Source of the DNA: Patescibacteria group bacterium
GTDB lineage: Bacteria > Patescibacteriota > Dojkabacteria > SC72
Direction: 5' to 3'
Assembly: GCA_003518125.1 (NCBI GenBank)
Contig: DOZG01000031.1
Location: 1,531-10,712, forward strand
Length of the DNA: 9,182 bases
Within the stretch, counting starts at the first letter, position 1. Each line of letters opens with the position of its first letter. Positions 1-5,392 of the stretch are shown piece by piece. Made by a program: the position numbers and the translations under genes. The notes under the pieces are model-generated. The model had not been told where the DNA came from, did not search any database, and saw only the letters and a list, made by a program, of their open reading frames with translations.

Positions 1-423
1 AACAGAAACTTTGTAAACAAGATATGGAATGCTAGTAGGTTTGTCATTATGAGTATAGAGGGGTCTGAGATACAGGCTGTATCTGACTATAAAGTAGATT
101 TATCTTTAGAAAGGGTTCAGGAGACTAAGAAGCATATAGAAAGAATCTCTGGGTATATTGAGGGGTATCGATTTAATCTTGGTGCAGAAACCATTAGAGA
201 GTTCTTTTGGCATACAGTATGTGATGTATGGATAGAGGAGATCAAGGGTGAGTTAGAGGGTGATACAAGGGTAGAGAAATTAAGTGAACTGCTTTATATA
301 TTGAAAGAAAATCTAAAGATTATGCATCCTTTTGTACCTTTTGTTACTGAAGCTGTATGGCAGGAGTTAGTAACATTGGGATTAGCAGAGGGGATGTTAA
401 TGGAACAGCAAATCAGGGGTTAA
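1..423 (+). CDS. valS: Valyl-tRNA synthetase, C-terminal part (5' cut by window edge)
   Basis: The frame is open from the first base, giving 140 residues of a class I aminoacyl-tRNA synthetase that charges tRNA-Val in the cytoplasm. Visible is the anticodon-binding helical domain: it opens with NRNFVNKIWNASRFV, typical of the ValRS catalytic-to-anticodon junction. A block around fragment residues 56-82 (RFNLGAETIREFFWHTVCD) matches the ValRS pattern of FxFW followed by CD. MHPFVPFVTEAVWQ follows at about 108-121. The HIGH and KMSKS motifs lie upstream of the window. Oddity: bacterial ValRS normally continues for roughly 100 residues into a C-terminal coiled coil, but this protein stops about 19 residues after that last motif, so the arm is absent. 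IleRS or LeuRS is less likely given the NKIWNASRF wording. Convergent with metG. Confidence 0.87.
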   Translation, partial: NRNFVNKIWNASRFVIMSIEGSEIQAVSDYKVDLSLERVQETKKHIERISGYIEGYRFNLGAETIREFFWHTVCDVWIEEIKGELEGDTRVEKLSELLYILKENLKIMHPFVPFVTEAVWQELVTLGLAEGMLMEQQIRG

Positions 424-424
424 G

Positions 425-477
425 AACAGGAGAAAGTATTGAGCATGAAGCTACAATGAGGGCTACTTTCTCCTGTT
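425..477. terminator. Long perfect inverted repeat after valS; possible bidirectional terminator
   Basis: AACAGGAGAAAGTA at 425-438 is the exact reverse complement of 464-477, giving a 14-bp stem around a 25-nt loop (439-463), starting 2 nt past the valS stop. It could end the valS transcript and also block read-through from the minus strand. Neither side has a convincing U tract: plus continues TTTAAAGC, minus continues CTTAACCCC. The loop is also long for an intrinsic terminator, so a 3'-stabilising or regulatory hairpin is equally possible. The stem carries an AGGAG/CTCCT core. Confidence 0.45.
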
Positions 478-481
478 TAAA

Positions 482-502
482 GCTAGATCACCTCCTTTCT
501 AA
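482..502 (+). other. 16S rRNA 3'-tail-like sequence (anti-SD on +, full SD on -)
   Basis: Positions 482-502 match the Firmicutes-type 16S rRNA 3' end (GCTGGATCACCTCCTTTCTA plus A) at 20 of 21 positions; the only difference is A at 485. GATCACCTCCTTTCTA (486-501) is unbroken. No 16S gene lies upstream, since valS occupies that space. Read on the minus strand it is a maximal Shine-Dalgarno, AAAGGAGGTGATC, but no ATG, GTG or TTG lies at a usable distance: the only GTG, inside the motif, hits TAG two codons later. The match is read directly from the sequence; its role is unknown. Confidence 0.55.
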
Positions 503-518
503 TTCGAATAATTAGAAA
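496..518. repeat. 9-bp perfect hairpin next to the SD/anti-SD element
   Basis: TTTCTAATT (496-504) pairs perfectly with AATTAGAAA (510-518) around a 5-nt loop, CGAAT. The left arm shares its TTTCTAA with the end of the 16S-tail-like sequence, so folding would occupy the edge of the SD/anti-SD. The stem is AT-only apart from one G-C pair, so it is weak. It is followed on the plus strand by the palindrome AAAAGCTTTT (518-527). Confidence 0.5.
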
Positions 519-543
519 AAAGCTTTTCCATAGTACTCCTTTC

Positions 544-624
544 TTAGTGATTCCTTTTGCCATTACCTCGTGCTGTTGGTTTCTGTTTTGCTTTTTCTTT
601 AGATTTTGTTTTTCGTTTTGGCAA
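544..624 (-). CDS. Putative 26-residue, very basic mini-protein
   Basis: A TTG-started reading frame encodes MPKRKTKSKEKAKQKPTARG followed by NGKRNH: about half Lys/Arg and no hydrophobic core, as in short RNA- or DNA-binding tails and some small ribosomal proteins. Support for translation is a clean AAGGAG (631-636) ending 6 nt before the TTG, and a CATAAT -10-like hexamer at 654-649 that would give a leader of about 18 nt. I do not recognise the family; it does not match bTHX or bL36 as I know them. It lies downstream of metG on the same strand, and a 10-codon frame (499-531) with its own AAAGGAG follows directly. The size is at the chance level for an AT-rich gap, so confidence is low. Confidence 0.35.
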   Translation of the reverse strand: MPKRKTKSKEKAKQKPTARGNGKRNH

Positions 625-630
625 AGTAAA

Positions 631-654
631 CTCCTTATTTGATAGAGAATTATG
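631..654 (-). promoter_or_regulatory. -10-like hexamer and Shine-Dalgarno for the basic mini-ORF
   Basis: On the minus strand CATAAT (654-649) differs from TATAAT by one base, and AAGGAG (636-631) sits 6 nt before the TTG at 624. No good -35 is visible. This is notable because the larger genes in the window lack Shine-Dalgarno sequences; here one decides the TTG start. Confidence 0.35.
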
Positions 655-737
655 GTGTTAACGATCTTAAAGTAAGGATAATGGATAGAGCAGGAATTGT
701 AAAGTAGCTTAATAATAAAAAGATATATATTGAGTAT

Positions 738-2477
738 TTAAATCTCTATCTTCTCCCACAATATTTCAGGTTTATTTAACTCTTTCTCTCCCTCTATCTC
801 CTCATATACCCATGTATCTATATTCTTTTCTACTAAACCCTTCTGTACTAAAACATCATTAGCATCATACTCATCCCTAATATTGAGTAATTCACTTAAT
901 TTTTTACAACCAAAGGGAGTAAAAGGTCTAAGAAGTATTCTTAAAGCATTAGTTAACTGTATTGCATTAAACAATGTATCTTTAGCTCTCTCTTTATTCC
1001 CCTTAATATCAATCCAAGGTGCCCTATCATTAAAATACTTATTTGCAAAATCCCCTAACTTTAATATACTTTGTAATGCTTTTGTGAGTTTAACTTCCTC
1101 TATACACTCTCCGACCTCTTTAAATGTACTATCAATATTTTTCTTCACACCTTCATCCCACTGCCCATTAGGAACTGTTTTATTAAATTTACTGTAGGCA
1201 AAAGTAAGTGTTCTATTTACAAAATTCCCAATATTAGCAACAAGTTCGTGATTGTTTGTACTTACCAAGTCATCCCAACTAAATTCCCTATCATGATTCT
1301 CTGGGGCAAAGCGGATAAAGAAAAAACGAGTGAGATCTGCACCATACTTTTCGTATAATTCATCTGCAGTTAACATATGACTATCCCCTTTGCTCATTTT
1401 TCTTCCTTTATACATAAGCATTTTGTTAGAAGGAACATCAAATGGAAGATTGAGCTTTTCTCCCTTAGTTTCTCCTGGTAGTTTGTACTTTTCCCAAAGT
1501 GTATCATCGCCATATTTTTCACTATACCCCATTAATTCTGCTGGCCATATGATTGTATGAAATTGTGTATTACCTCCTGCAATGAAGTAGAAATGTTTAC
1601 AATCCTTATCCTTCCAGAAATCTTCCCACTTAGAAGGTTCCCCAATATTTTGTGCCCACTCTATCGCAGCACTAAGATAGCCGATAACGGCCTCTATCCA
1701 AACATATATGACCTTACCTTCCCATCCATCAACGGGAACTTCAATACCAAACTTCATATCTCGAGTAGCTGCTCTTGGTTTAAGGCCTCCCCTTATCCAA
1801 CCCTTGGAAGATTCTCTAACCCATTTTCTCCAATTTTTACTACTCTCTTTCATCCATTTGTCTAATTTAGGTTCTAGTTTCTTTAGATCAAGGTAGAAAT
1901 GTCTTGTTTCTCTTAGTTCGGGTTTTACATCAGATAGTGTACTACGAGGGTTTATTAAATCTTCAACACTTAAATATGCTCCACACTTTGGACACTCATC
2001 TCCTCTTGCATTTGTATTACCACACTCTGGACACGTTCCTATGACATACCTATCAGGTAGAAACCTGTTCACTTTCATATCGTAATACTGTTGAGAGGTA
2101 CTTTCATAGAGATAGCCTCTTTCTTTTAGTACTAAGAAAATATTATGAACTACTTCTTTGTGATTCTCCGTCATAGTTGAGGTGTAGTTTTCATAAAGGA
2201 GGCCTAAGTTTTTGTATGTTTCTAGAATTTGTTTATGTGATTTCTTAACTAATTCTTCTGGAGAGATATTCTCTTTCTCTGCCTTCAATAGTATTGGTGT
2301 GCCATGACAGTCACTGCCCGACACCATCAATACATCATTTCCTTTCAATCTGTGATACCGTGCAAATACATCACAAGCTATATATTGACCTGCTAAATGT
2401 CCAAGATGGATTTTGTCTGATGCATAAGGCCAGGAAACACCTATAAAGATTTTTTCTGGATGTGAGTTTGTATTCAT
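738..2477 (-). CDS. metG: Methionyl-tRNA synthetase
   Basis: This 579-residue cytoplasmic class I enzyme charges tRNA-Met, including initiator tRNA. The HIGH motif is HLGH at 24-27, preceded by WPYAS (16-20). A zinc knuckle of the CxxC-x9-CxxC type uses C149, C152, C162 and C165, the same spacing as in E. coli MetRS. KPRAATRD (233-240) and VIYVWIEAVIGYLSA (256-270) are the usual Rossmann-core blocks, with FHTIIWP at 306-312. The second signature reads KMSKG (360-364) instead of KMSKS. The helical anticodon domain fills the remainder. The C-terminal OB-fold tRNA-binding domain of many bacterial MetRS is absent, and the end, ILWEKIEI, matches the family's usual close. The WPYA..HLGHLAG wording is nearer archaeal-type MetRS. 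The ATG lacks a Shine-Dalgarno and has a TATAAT just upstream. Divergent from the pilN-like gene. Confidence 0.96.
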   Translation of the reverse strand: MNTNSHPEKIFIGVSWPYASDKIHLGHLAGQYIACDVFARYHRLKGNDVLMVSGSDCHGTPILLKAEKENISPEELVKKSHKQILETYKNLGLLYENYTSTMTENHKEVVHNIFLVLKERGYLYESTSQQYYDMKVNRFLPDRYVIGTCPECGNTNARGDECPKCGAYLSVEDLINPRSTLSDVKPELRETRHFYLDLKKLEPKLDKWMKESSKNWRKWVRESSKGWIRGGLKPRAATRDMKFGIEVPVDGWEGKVIYVWIEAVIGYLSAAIEWAQNIGEPSKWEDFWKDKDCKHFYFIAGGNTQFHTIIWPAELMGYSEKYGDDTLWEKYKLPGETKGEKLNLPFDVPSNKMLMYKGRKMSKGDSHMLTADELYEKYGADLTRFFFIRFAPENHDREFSWDDLVSTNNHELVANIGNFVNRTLTFAYSKFNKTVPNGQWDEGVKKNIDSTFKEVGECIEEVKLTKALQSILKLGDFANKYFNDRAPWIDIKGNKERAKDTLFNAIQLTNALRILLRPFTPFGCKKLSELLNIRDEYDANDVLVQKGLVEKNIDTWVYEEIEGEKELNKPEILWEKIEI

Positions 2478-2486
2478 AATGCTTGT

Positions 2487-2492
2487 ATTATA
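2487..2492 (-). promoter_or_regulatory. metG -10 box giving a near-leaderless transcript
   Basis: A perfect TATAAT reads from 2492 to 2487 on the minus strand. Counting seven bases on puts transcription start at about 2480, 3 nt before the metG ATG. No Shine-Dalgarno lies between. The -35 region is poor (TTTTAG with a 17-bp spacer). Confidence 0.5.
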
Positions 2493-2519
2493 ACAAAGTA
2501 TCCAATATACTAAAACACT

Positions 2520-2525
2520 TATAAT
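2520..2525 (+). promoter_or_regulatory. -10 box of the pilN-like operon
   Basis: TATAAT at 2520-2525 on the plus strand predicts a start near 2532, leaving about 11 nt before the ATG at 2543. No Shine-Dalgarno is present (AGAAACTGCCTT precedes the ATG). Together with the metG box it makes a compact divergent promoter region of 65 bp. I find no good -35. Confidence 0.45.
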
Positions 2526-2542
2526 TATATAGAAACTGCCTT

Positions 2543-3100
2543 ATGATTAGAAAAGATAATATTCCTAAATCTATAGATTTTCTTAAGCCGGTATCACGTC
2601 CTAACAATATATGGGCTAATGCATACATATGGATGTTTGAGGTGGGTAAATATATGCTGATTGTTGTAGAACTTATTGCACTTGGGGTCTTTATCTCAAG
2701 ATTTGTTCTAGATGAGAAAAACAATGATTTAACTAAATCTATAAATGATCAAGTCACTATGCTTTCTGGTGGGAATTGGAAGCAGGACAGTATTACATAT
2801 GAGAACCTTCAGGTACTTTTGATAGATGTATCAAAGATAGATAGGGGACAGAAGGTTAACTCTGTTGTGATAAATGAAATACGAAATGGTATTCCATATG
2901 GATTGCTAGTTGAGACACTCTCTTTTAATAATGGTAGGGTATCTCTAAATCTTAAAACTACAGACTTTAAGTCGTTTAAGGATTACGAATCGGCTATGAA
3001 AAGCAATCCCAATTATGAACAGGTATCATTTAGTACAACAAAAGATGGCTCGGTGTTTGATATTAGAGTTAATTTCACAGTAAGTGGGTTTGATGGCTGA
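2543..3100 (+). CDS. PilN-like type IV pilus inner-membrane protein
   Basis: This 185-residue bitopic protein has a short cytoplasmic N-terminus (about 1-35), one transmembrane helix at about 36-56 (YMLIVVELIALGVFISRF), and an outer part with a short helical linker (57-75). A ferredoxin-like alpha/beta region follows (about 100-180), in which VVINEIRNGIPYGLLVETLSF matches the PilN pattern of a helix, then 'iP.gv.l.sl'. PilN pairs with PilO to link the cytoplasmic pilus motor ring to the pilus channel or pseudopilus. The downstream gene has PilO architecture, which supports the call. No pilM precedes it: the gene starts a transcription unit divergent from metG, so a PilM partner must be elsewhere or missing. 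The GspL C-terminal family is a structural relative and an alternative. The family call rests on architecture and neighbour. Confidence 0.55.
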   Translation: MIRKDNIPKSIDFLKPVSRPNNIWANAYIWMFEVGKYMLIVVELIALGVFISRFVLDEKNNDLTKSINDQVTMLSGGNWKQDSITYENLQVLLIDVSKIDRGQKVNSVVINEIRNGIPYGLLVETLSFNNGRVSLNLKTTDFKSFKDYESAMKSNPNYEQVSFSTTKDGSVFDIRVNFTVSGFDG

Positions 3101-3710
3101 TACTTCTGAAAGAAAACAATTTAGATATATGGAGTTTCTAAAGAATTCTCCAACTAAGAAGAGTATGTATTATATGTCTGGTTTTACCATATTAATGGCA
3201 ATACTGTTAATCGCGTTTGCTATTAGACCAACTTTGTTAACAATAGATAGGATAAATGATGAGATAAGAGAGAAGGAACGGATATATGGAGCTCTAAACC
3301 AAAAAATTGAGGCCCTTGCTCAGTTAGATGTTCAGTATGCTGAATTGGGGGAAGATCTTGATTCTTTACAATTAATATATCCAACTTCTGGTAATTTTAG
3401 CTTGTTTATGTCAAATATTGACGCTGTAGTGTCGAGAAACGGGTTTCTATTAAGAAGTTTAAGCTTTACTGAATATGATGAAGAACTTTTTGATATTAAT
3501 ACCTCTGTACTATCTCCATGGGCAGTACAGTTATCTGTACTTGGCCCTGAGAGTAATATAGATAATCTTTTTGAGGATCTTGAGGCTATGCCTATGTATC
3601 CAATTATTGATAGGTTTTCGTATGGGCAAGACGAGGAGAATGGTTTAAAGGGGTTCTCTATATCCATGAGAATATATCATATTGAGAATAATAAGTTTTA
3701 TAACGATTAG
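3093..3710 (+). CDS. PilO-like type IV pilus inner-membrane protein
   Basis: Starting at ATG 3093 the protein has 205 residues. A GTG at 3084 is possible, but the ATG sits in an ATGGCTGA overlap with the upstream stop, typical of translational coupling, so I prefer it. It has a cytoplasmic tail (1-26), a membrane helix (about 27-45), then a coiled coil (about 50-92, IDRINDEIREKERIYGALNQ onward). IYPTSGNFSLFMSNIDAVVS begins an alpha/beta domain with the PilO pattern of a helix, then NGFLLRSLSF. PilO forms heterodimers with PilN on the outer face of the membrane in type IV pilus assembly. The coiled coil would mediate pairing. No Shine-Dalgarno is visible; expression probably depends on the upstream gene. 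Confidence 0.6.
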   Translation: MADTSERKQFRYMEFLKNSPTKKSMYYMSGFTILMAILLIAFAIRPTLLTIDRINDEIREKERIYGALNQKIEALAQLDVQYAELGEDLDSLQLIYPTSGNFSLFMSNIDAVVSRNGFLLRSLSFTEYDEELFDINTSVLSPWAVQLSVLGPESNIDNLFEDLEAMPMYPIIDRFSYGQDEENGLKGFSISMRIYHIENNKFYND

Positions 3711-3711
3711 T

Positions 3712-3954
3712 ATGAGTTTGATAAAGAAAATATTACCGATATTAATAATCTTATTAGTAATGACTATTGTTTGGGTAGGGTTTGCAGTATATTCACAAAC
3801 ATTAGAGTTAGATATTAATCCTGATGCAGCTAATTTCATAAAACCTATTAGTAGCTCTTTTGATACTGAGGTCTTGGGTGATATAACTATAAAAACGGAA
3901 GAAAGTTTCCCAGTATCTCCTCAGGAATTCTTGAGACTAAACCAAGTAGATTAA
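3712..3954 (+). CDS. Small one-helix membrane protein after pilO-like gene
   Basis: This is an 80-residue protein from ATG 3712, 1 nt after the pilO-like stop. An upstream TTG at 3682 would overlap that gene by 29 nt and add a poor N-terminus, so it is not chosen. It begins MSLIKK, has a strong transmembrane helix at about 7-27, then an exported 53-residue tail rich in Asp, Glu, Ser and Pro with no cysteine, so it is not a lipoprotein. I do not recognise a family. Its place after pilN/pilO is where PilP lies in proteobacteria, but the N-terminal lipobox and beta domain of PilP are missing, so homology is not claimed. A TATAAC at 3699-3704 lies so that it could give a leaderless transcript. 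Its stop overlaps that of rpoD on the other strand. Confidence 0.7.
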   Translation: MSLIKKILPILIILLVMTIVWVGFAVYSQTLELDINPDAANFIKPISSSFDTEVLGDITIKTEESFPVSPQEFLRLNQVD

Positions 3955-5036
3955 AGATCTATATAGTCATCTAGTTGTTTCTTTGTAGATTTTTCCTTGA
4001 GTTTCTTCAAAGCTTTAGCCTCTATTTGTCTAATTCGTTCTCTAGTGACTCCAAACTCTCTACCAACTTCTTCTAATGTTCTTGATACACCATCTTCTAG
4101 ACCAAACCTAAGTTCTAACACTCTTCTCTCTCTATCTTGTAATTCATCTAGTATGCCATTTAATTGATTTTTTAAGTACTGAGCAGTTGCAAATTCCTCT
4201 GGTGTTTGAGACCAGTCATCTGCGATGATATCTTGTAATTTACTATCTTTTTCATCACCGATTGGTGTAGACAGTGATGATGGATTCTGTTTAATCTTTC
4301 TAATCTCTGCAACCTTTCCTATTTCAATATCCATTTCTTTGGCAATTTCCTCATCTGTTGGTTGTCTACCGAGTTTAATTGTTAATATACTGGTAACCTT
4401 ATTGAATTTGTTTATGGTTTCAATCATATGTACAGGGACACGTATAGTTCTTGCTTGGTCAGCAATAGCTCTTGTAATTGCCTGTCTAATCCACCATGTA
4501 GCATATGTAGAAAATTTAAAGCCTTTTGTGTAGTCAAATTTTTCTACAGCCCTCATTAAACCAATATTACCCTCTTGGATAAGATCGAGGAGTTCTAAAC
4601 CACTCTTGCTATACTTTTTAGCAATACTTACAACCAGTCTTAGGTTAGCAGTTGTTAGTAATTGAGAAGCTTCGTTATCCCCAGCCTCTATCCTTTTAGC
4701 AAGTATTACCTCTTCATTTGCGGTAAGAAGAGGAATTTTACCAATTTCAAAAAGGTATGATCTAATGGCGTCTGTTGAAAGGTTAGATTGAATTGTTTTA
4801 AGAATACGTATTTTCTTTTCGAGTGTTAATTCTTCATGAGCTATTGTTTTTTCTTCTGGGTCTAATACCTCTATTTCATTCTTTTGGACAGTTCTGAATA
4901 TTTCATCAAGGAGTTCTATATCATCTTCTATGGTTGGGAATACTTCCAAAATATCTTCTTGTGAAAGGAAACCTTGTACTTTACCTTTCTCAACCAACTT
5001 CTTAATTGCTTTATTTTTGTCTGAAGTTTTAGCCAT
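3951..5036 (-). CDS. rpoD: Primary RNA polymerase sigma factor (sigma-70/RpoD)
   Basis: This 361-residue housekeeping sigma factor directs RNA polymerase to -35/-10 promoters. A region 1.1-like acidic segment with a helical domain spans about 8-60. Region 1.2 begins at [17 protein letters not shown] (89-105). Region 2 follows almost immediately, without the long non-conserved insertion of E. coli Rpo[13 protein letters not shown] (131-142), [18 protein letters not shown] (151-168), and the -10 recognition helix [11 protein letters not shown] (181-191) with Q185 and T188. Region 3 lies around 192-275. Region 4.2 is an [23 protein letters not shown] (320-339), with R332, E333 and R336 for the -35. 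All determinants look intact, consistent with TATAAT and TAGACA elements seen in the window. Divergent from a zinc-ribbon gene, and convergent with the pil cluster. Confidence 0.96.
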   Translation of the reverse strand: MAKTSDKNKAIKKLVEKGKVQGFLSQEDILEVFPTIEDDIELLDEIFRTVQKNEIEVLDPEEKTIAHEELTLEKKIRILKTIQSNLSTDAIRSYLFEIGKIPLLTANEEVILAKRIEAGDNEASQLLTTANLRLVVSIAKKYSKSGLELLDLIQEGNIGLMRAVEKFDYTKGFKFSTYATWWIRQAITRAIADQARTIRVPVHMIETINKFNKVTSILTIKLGRQPTDEEIAKEMDIEIGKVAEIRKIKQNPSSLSTPIGDEKDSKLQDIIADDWSQTPEEFATAQYLKNQLNGILDELQDRERRVLELRFGLEDGVSRTLEEVGREFGVTRERIRQIEAKALKKLKEKSTKKQLDDYIDL

Positions 5037-5047
5037 CTATTTTGTGT

Positions 5048-5054
5048 TATAATA
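5048..5054. promoter_or_regulatory. Overlapping divergent -10 boxes for rpoD and the zinc-ribbon gene
   Basis: On the plus strand TATAAT occupies 5048-5053, predicting a start near 5060, 3 nt before ATG 5063. On the minus strand TATTAT (one mismatch) occupies 5054-5049, predicting a start near 5042, about 6 nt before the rpoD ATG. The two genes are 26 bp apart, so both promoters share the same 7 bp and cannot be used simultaneously. No Shine-Dalgarno serves either gene and no clear -35 is visible. Confidence 0.45.
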
Positions 5055-5062
5055 TTTAATAT

Positions 5063-5392
5063 ATGGGTGAAAATAGTAACGAACAAAAACAGTATTTTAT
5101 AGATACAATTGCAAAGTTTTGTGATAAATGTGGTACAGCATATTCGATAGATGATTTAGAAATCATACAGGAAACTCCAATATCGAGTATTATACACTTC
5201 TCATGTAAGAATTGCAAAGCTAGTCATATAGCTACTTTTCTTAAACCTATGGGTATTAGTAATCGAATGCCAGTTAATACAGATATTGGTATTGAAGAGA
5301 TTAAAAAGTTCTTACAAAAAGAGAAAATATCTACTGATGAGATACTTGATTTATACCTTTATCTTAAGAGTAACAACCAGATTAAGGTGTAG
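5063..5392 (+). CDS. Zinc-ribbon protein of unknown function
   Basis: This 109-residue protein has two CxxC knuckles, C20-DK-C23-G and C48-KN-C51, separated by 24 residues. This suits a zinc ribbon or treble clef folding around beta strands (FCDKCGTAYSIDDLEI, SSIIHFSCKNCKASHIATF). The C-terminal part (about 75-109) is predicted helical and charged, ending in LDLYLYLKSNNQIKV. There is no signal peptide or membrane segment, so it is cytoplasmic. It is transcribed divergently from rpoD off a shared promoter core, which suggests a transcription- or translation-linked role, but that is inference. I do not recognise the family. The ATG is favoured by the TATAAT placed for a near-leaderless mRNA. 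Its last 11 bp overlap the 3' end of the DUF4012 gene on the other strand. Confidence 0.8.
   Translation: MGENSNEQKQYFIDTIAKFCDKCGTAYSIDDLEIIQETPISSIIHFSCKNCKASHIATFLKPMGISNRMPVNTDIGIEEIKKFLQKEKISTDEILDLYLYLKSNNQIKV

Larger units (their letters stand above)
424..737. other. Intergenic gap between convergent valS and metG
   Basis: This 314-bp stretch holds no long gene. From left to right it contains a 14-bp inverted repeat (425-438 with 464-477), a sequence nearly identical to the 16S rRNA 3' terminus (482-502), a 9-bp hairpin (496-518), a 10-bp palindrome AAAAGCTTTT (518-527), and two minus-strand mini-ORFs preceded by Shine-Dalgarno sequences (499-531 and 544-624). From about 660 to 737, just past the metG stop, I see only AT-rich sequence with no hairpin or tRNA-like fold. 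In particular, I see no terminator for metG. Confidence 0.7.

Noticed and set aside
482..502. Reading the 16S-tail-like sequence as the end of a real 16S rRNA gene.
   Set aside because: The bases before it encode the valS C-terminus and an inverted repeat; none of the conserved helix 44/45 sequence of 16S is present.
483..563. Alternative minus-strand 26-codon frame starting at ATG 563 (MAKGITKKGVLWKSFFLIIR onward).
   Set aside because: It overlaps the better-supported basic mini-ORF out of frame, and its only purine-rich upstream sequence (GAGGT) is about 1 nt from the ATG, too close to work.
883..1896. Plus-strand open frames of 62-104 codons inside metG.
   Set aside because: They are antisense shadows of a fully conserved metG and show no domain, start signal or family resemblance.
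2488..2724. Minus-strand 78-codon frame opposite the pilN-like gene.
   Set aside because: It lies over the divergent promoter region and the PilN membrane helix; the sense strand explains the sequence.
3093..3100. TGA recoding (glycine), as in some CPR lineages.
   Set aside because: The pilN-like frame ends naturally at TGA 3098-3100, with a second in-frame TGA soon after, and the pilO-like gene starts there, so TGA acts as a stop.
3332..3839. Minus-strand frames of 111 and 64 codons opposite pilO and the small membrane gene.
   Set aside because: They are antisense to convincing sense-strand genes with coiled-coil and membrane-helix patterns.
4225..4533. Plus-strand 102-codon frame inside rpoD.
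   Set aside because: It runs antisense to sigma regions 2-3, whose protein sequence is conserved.
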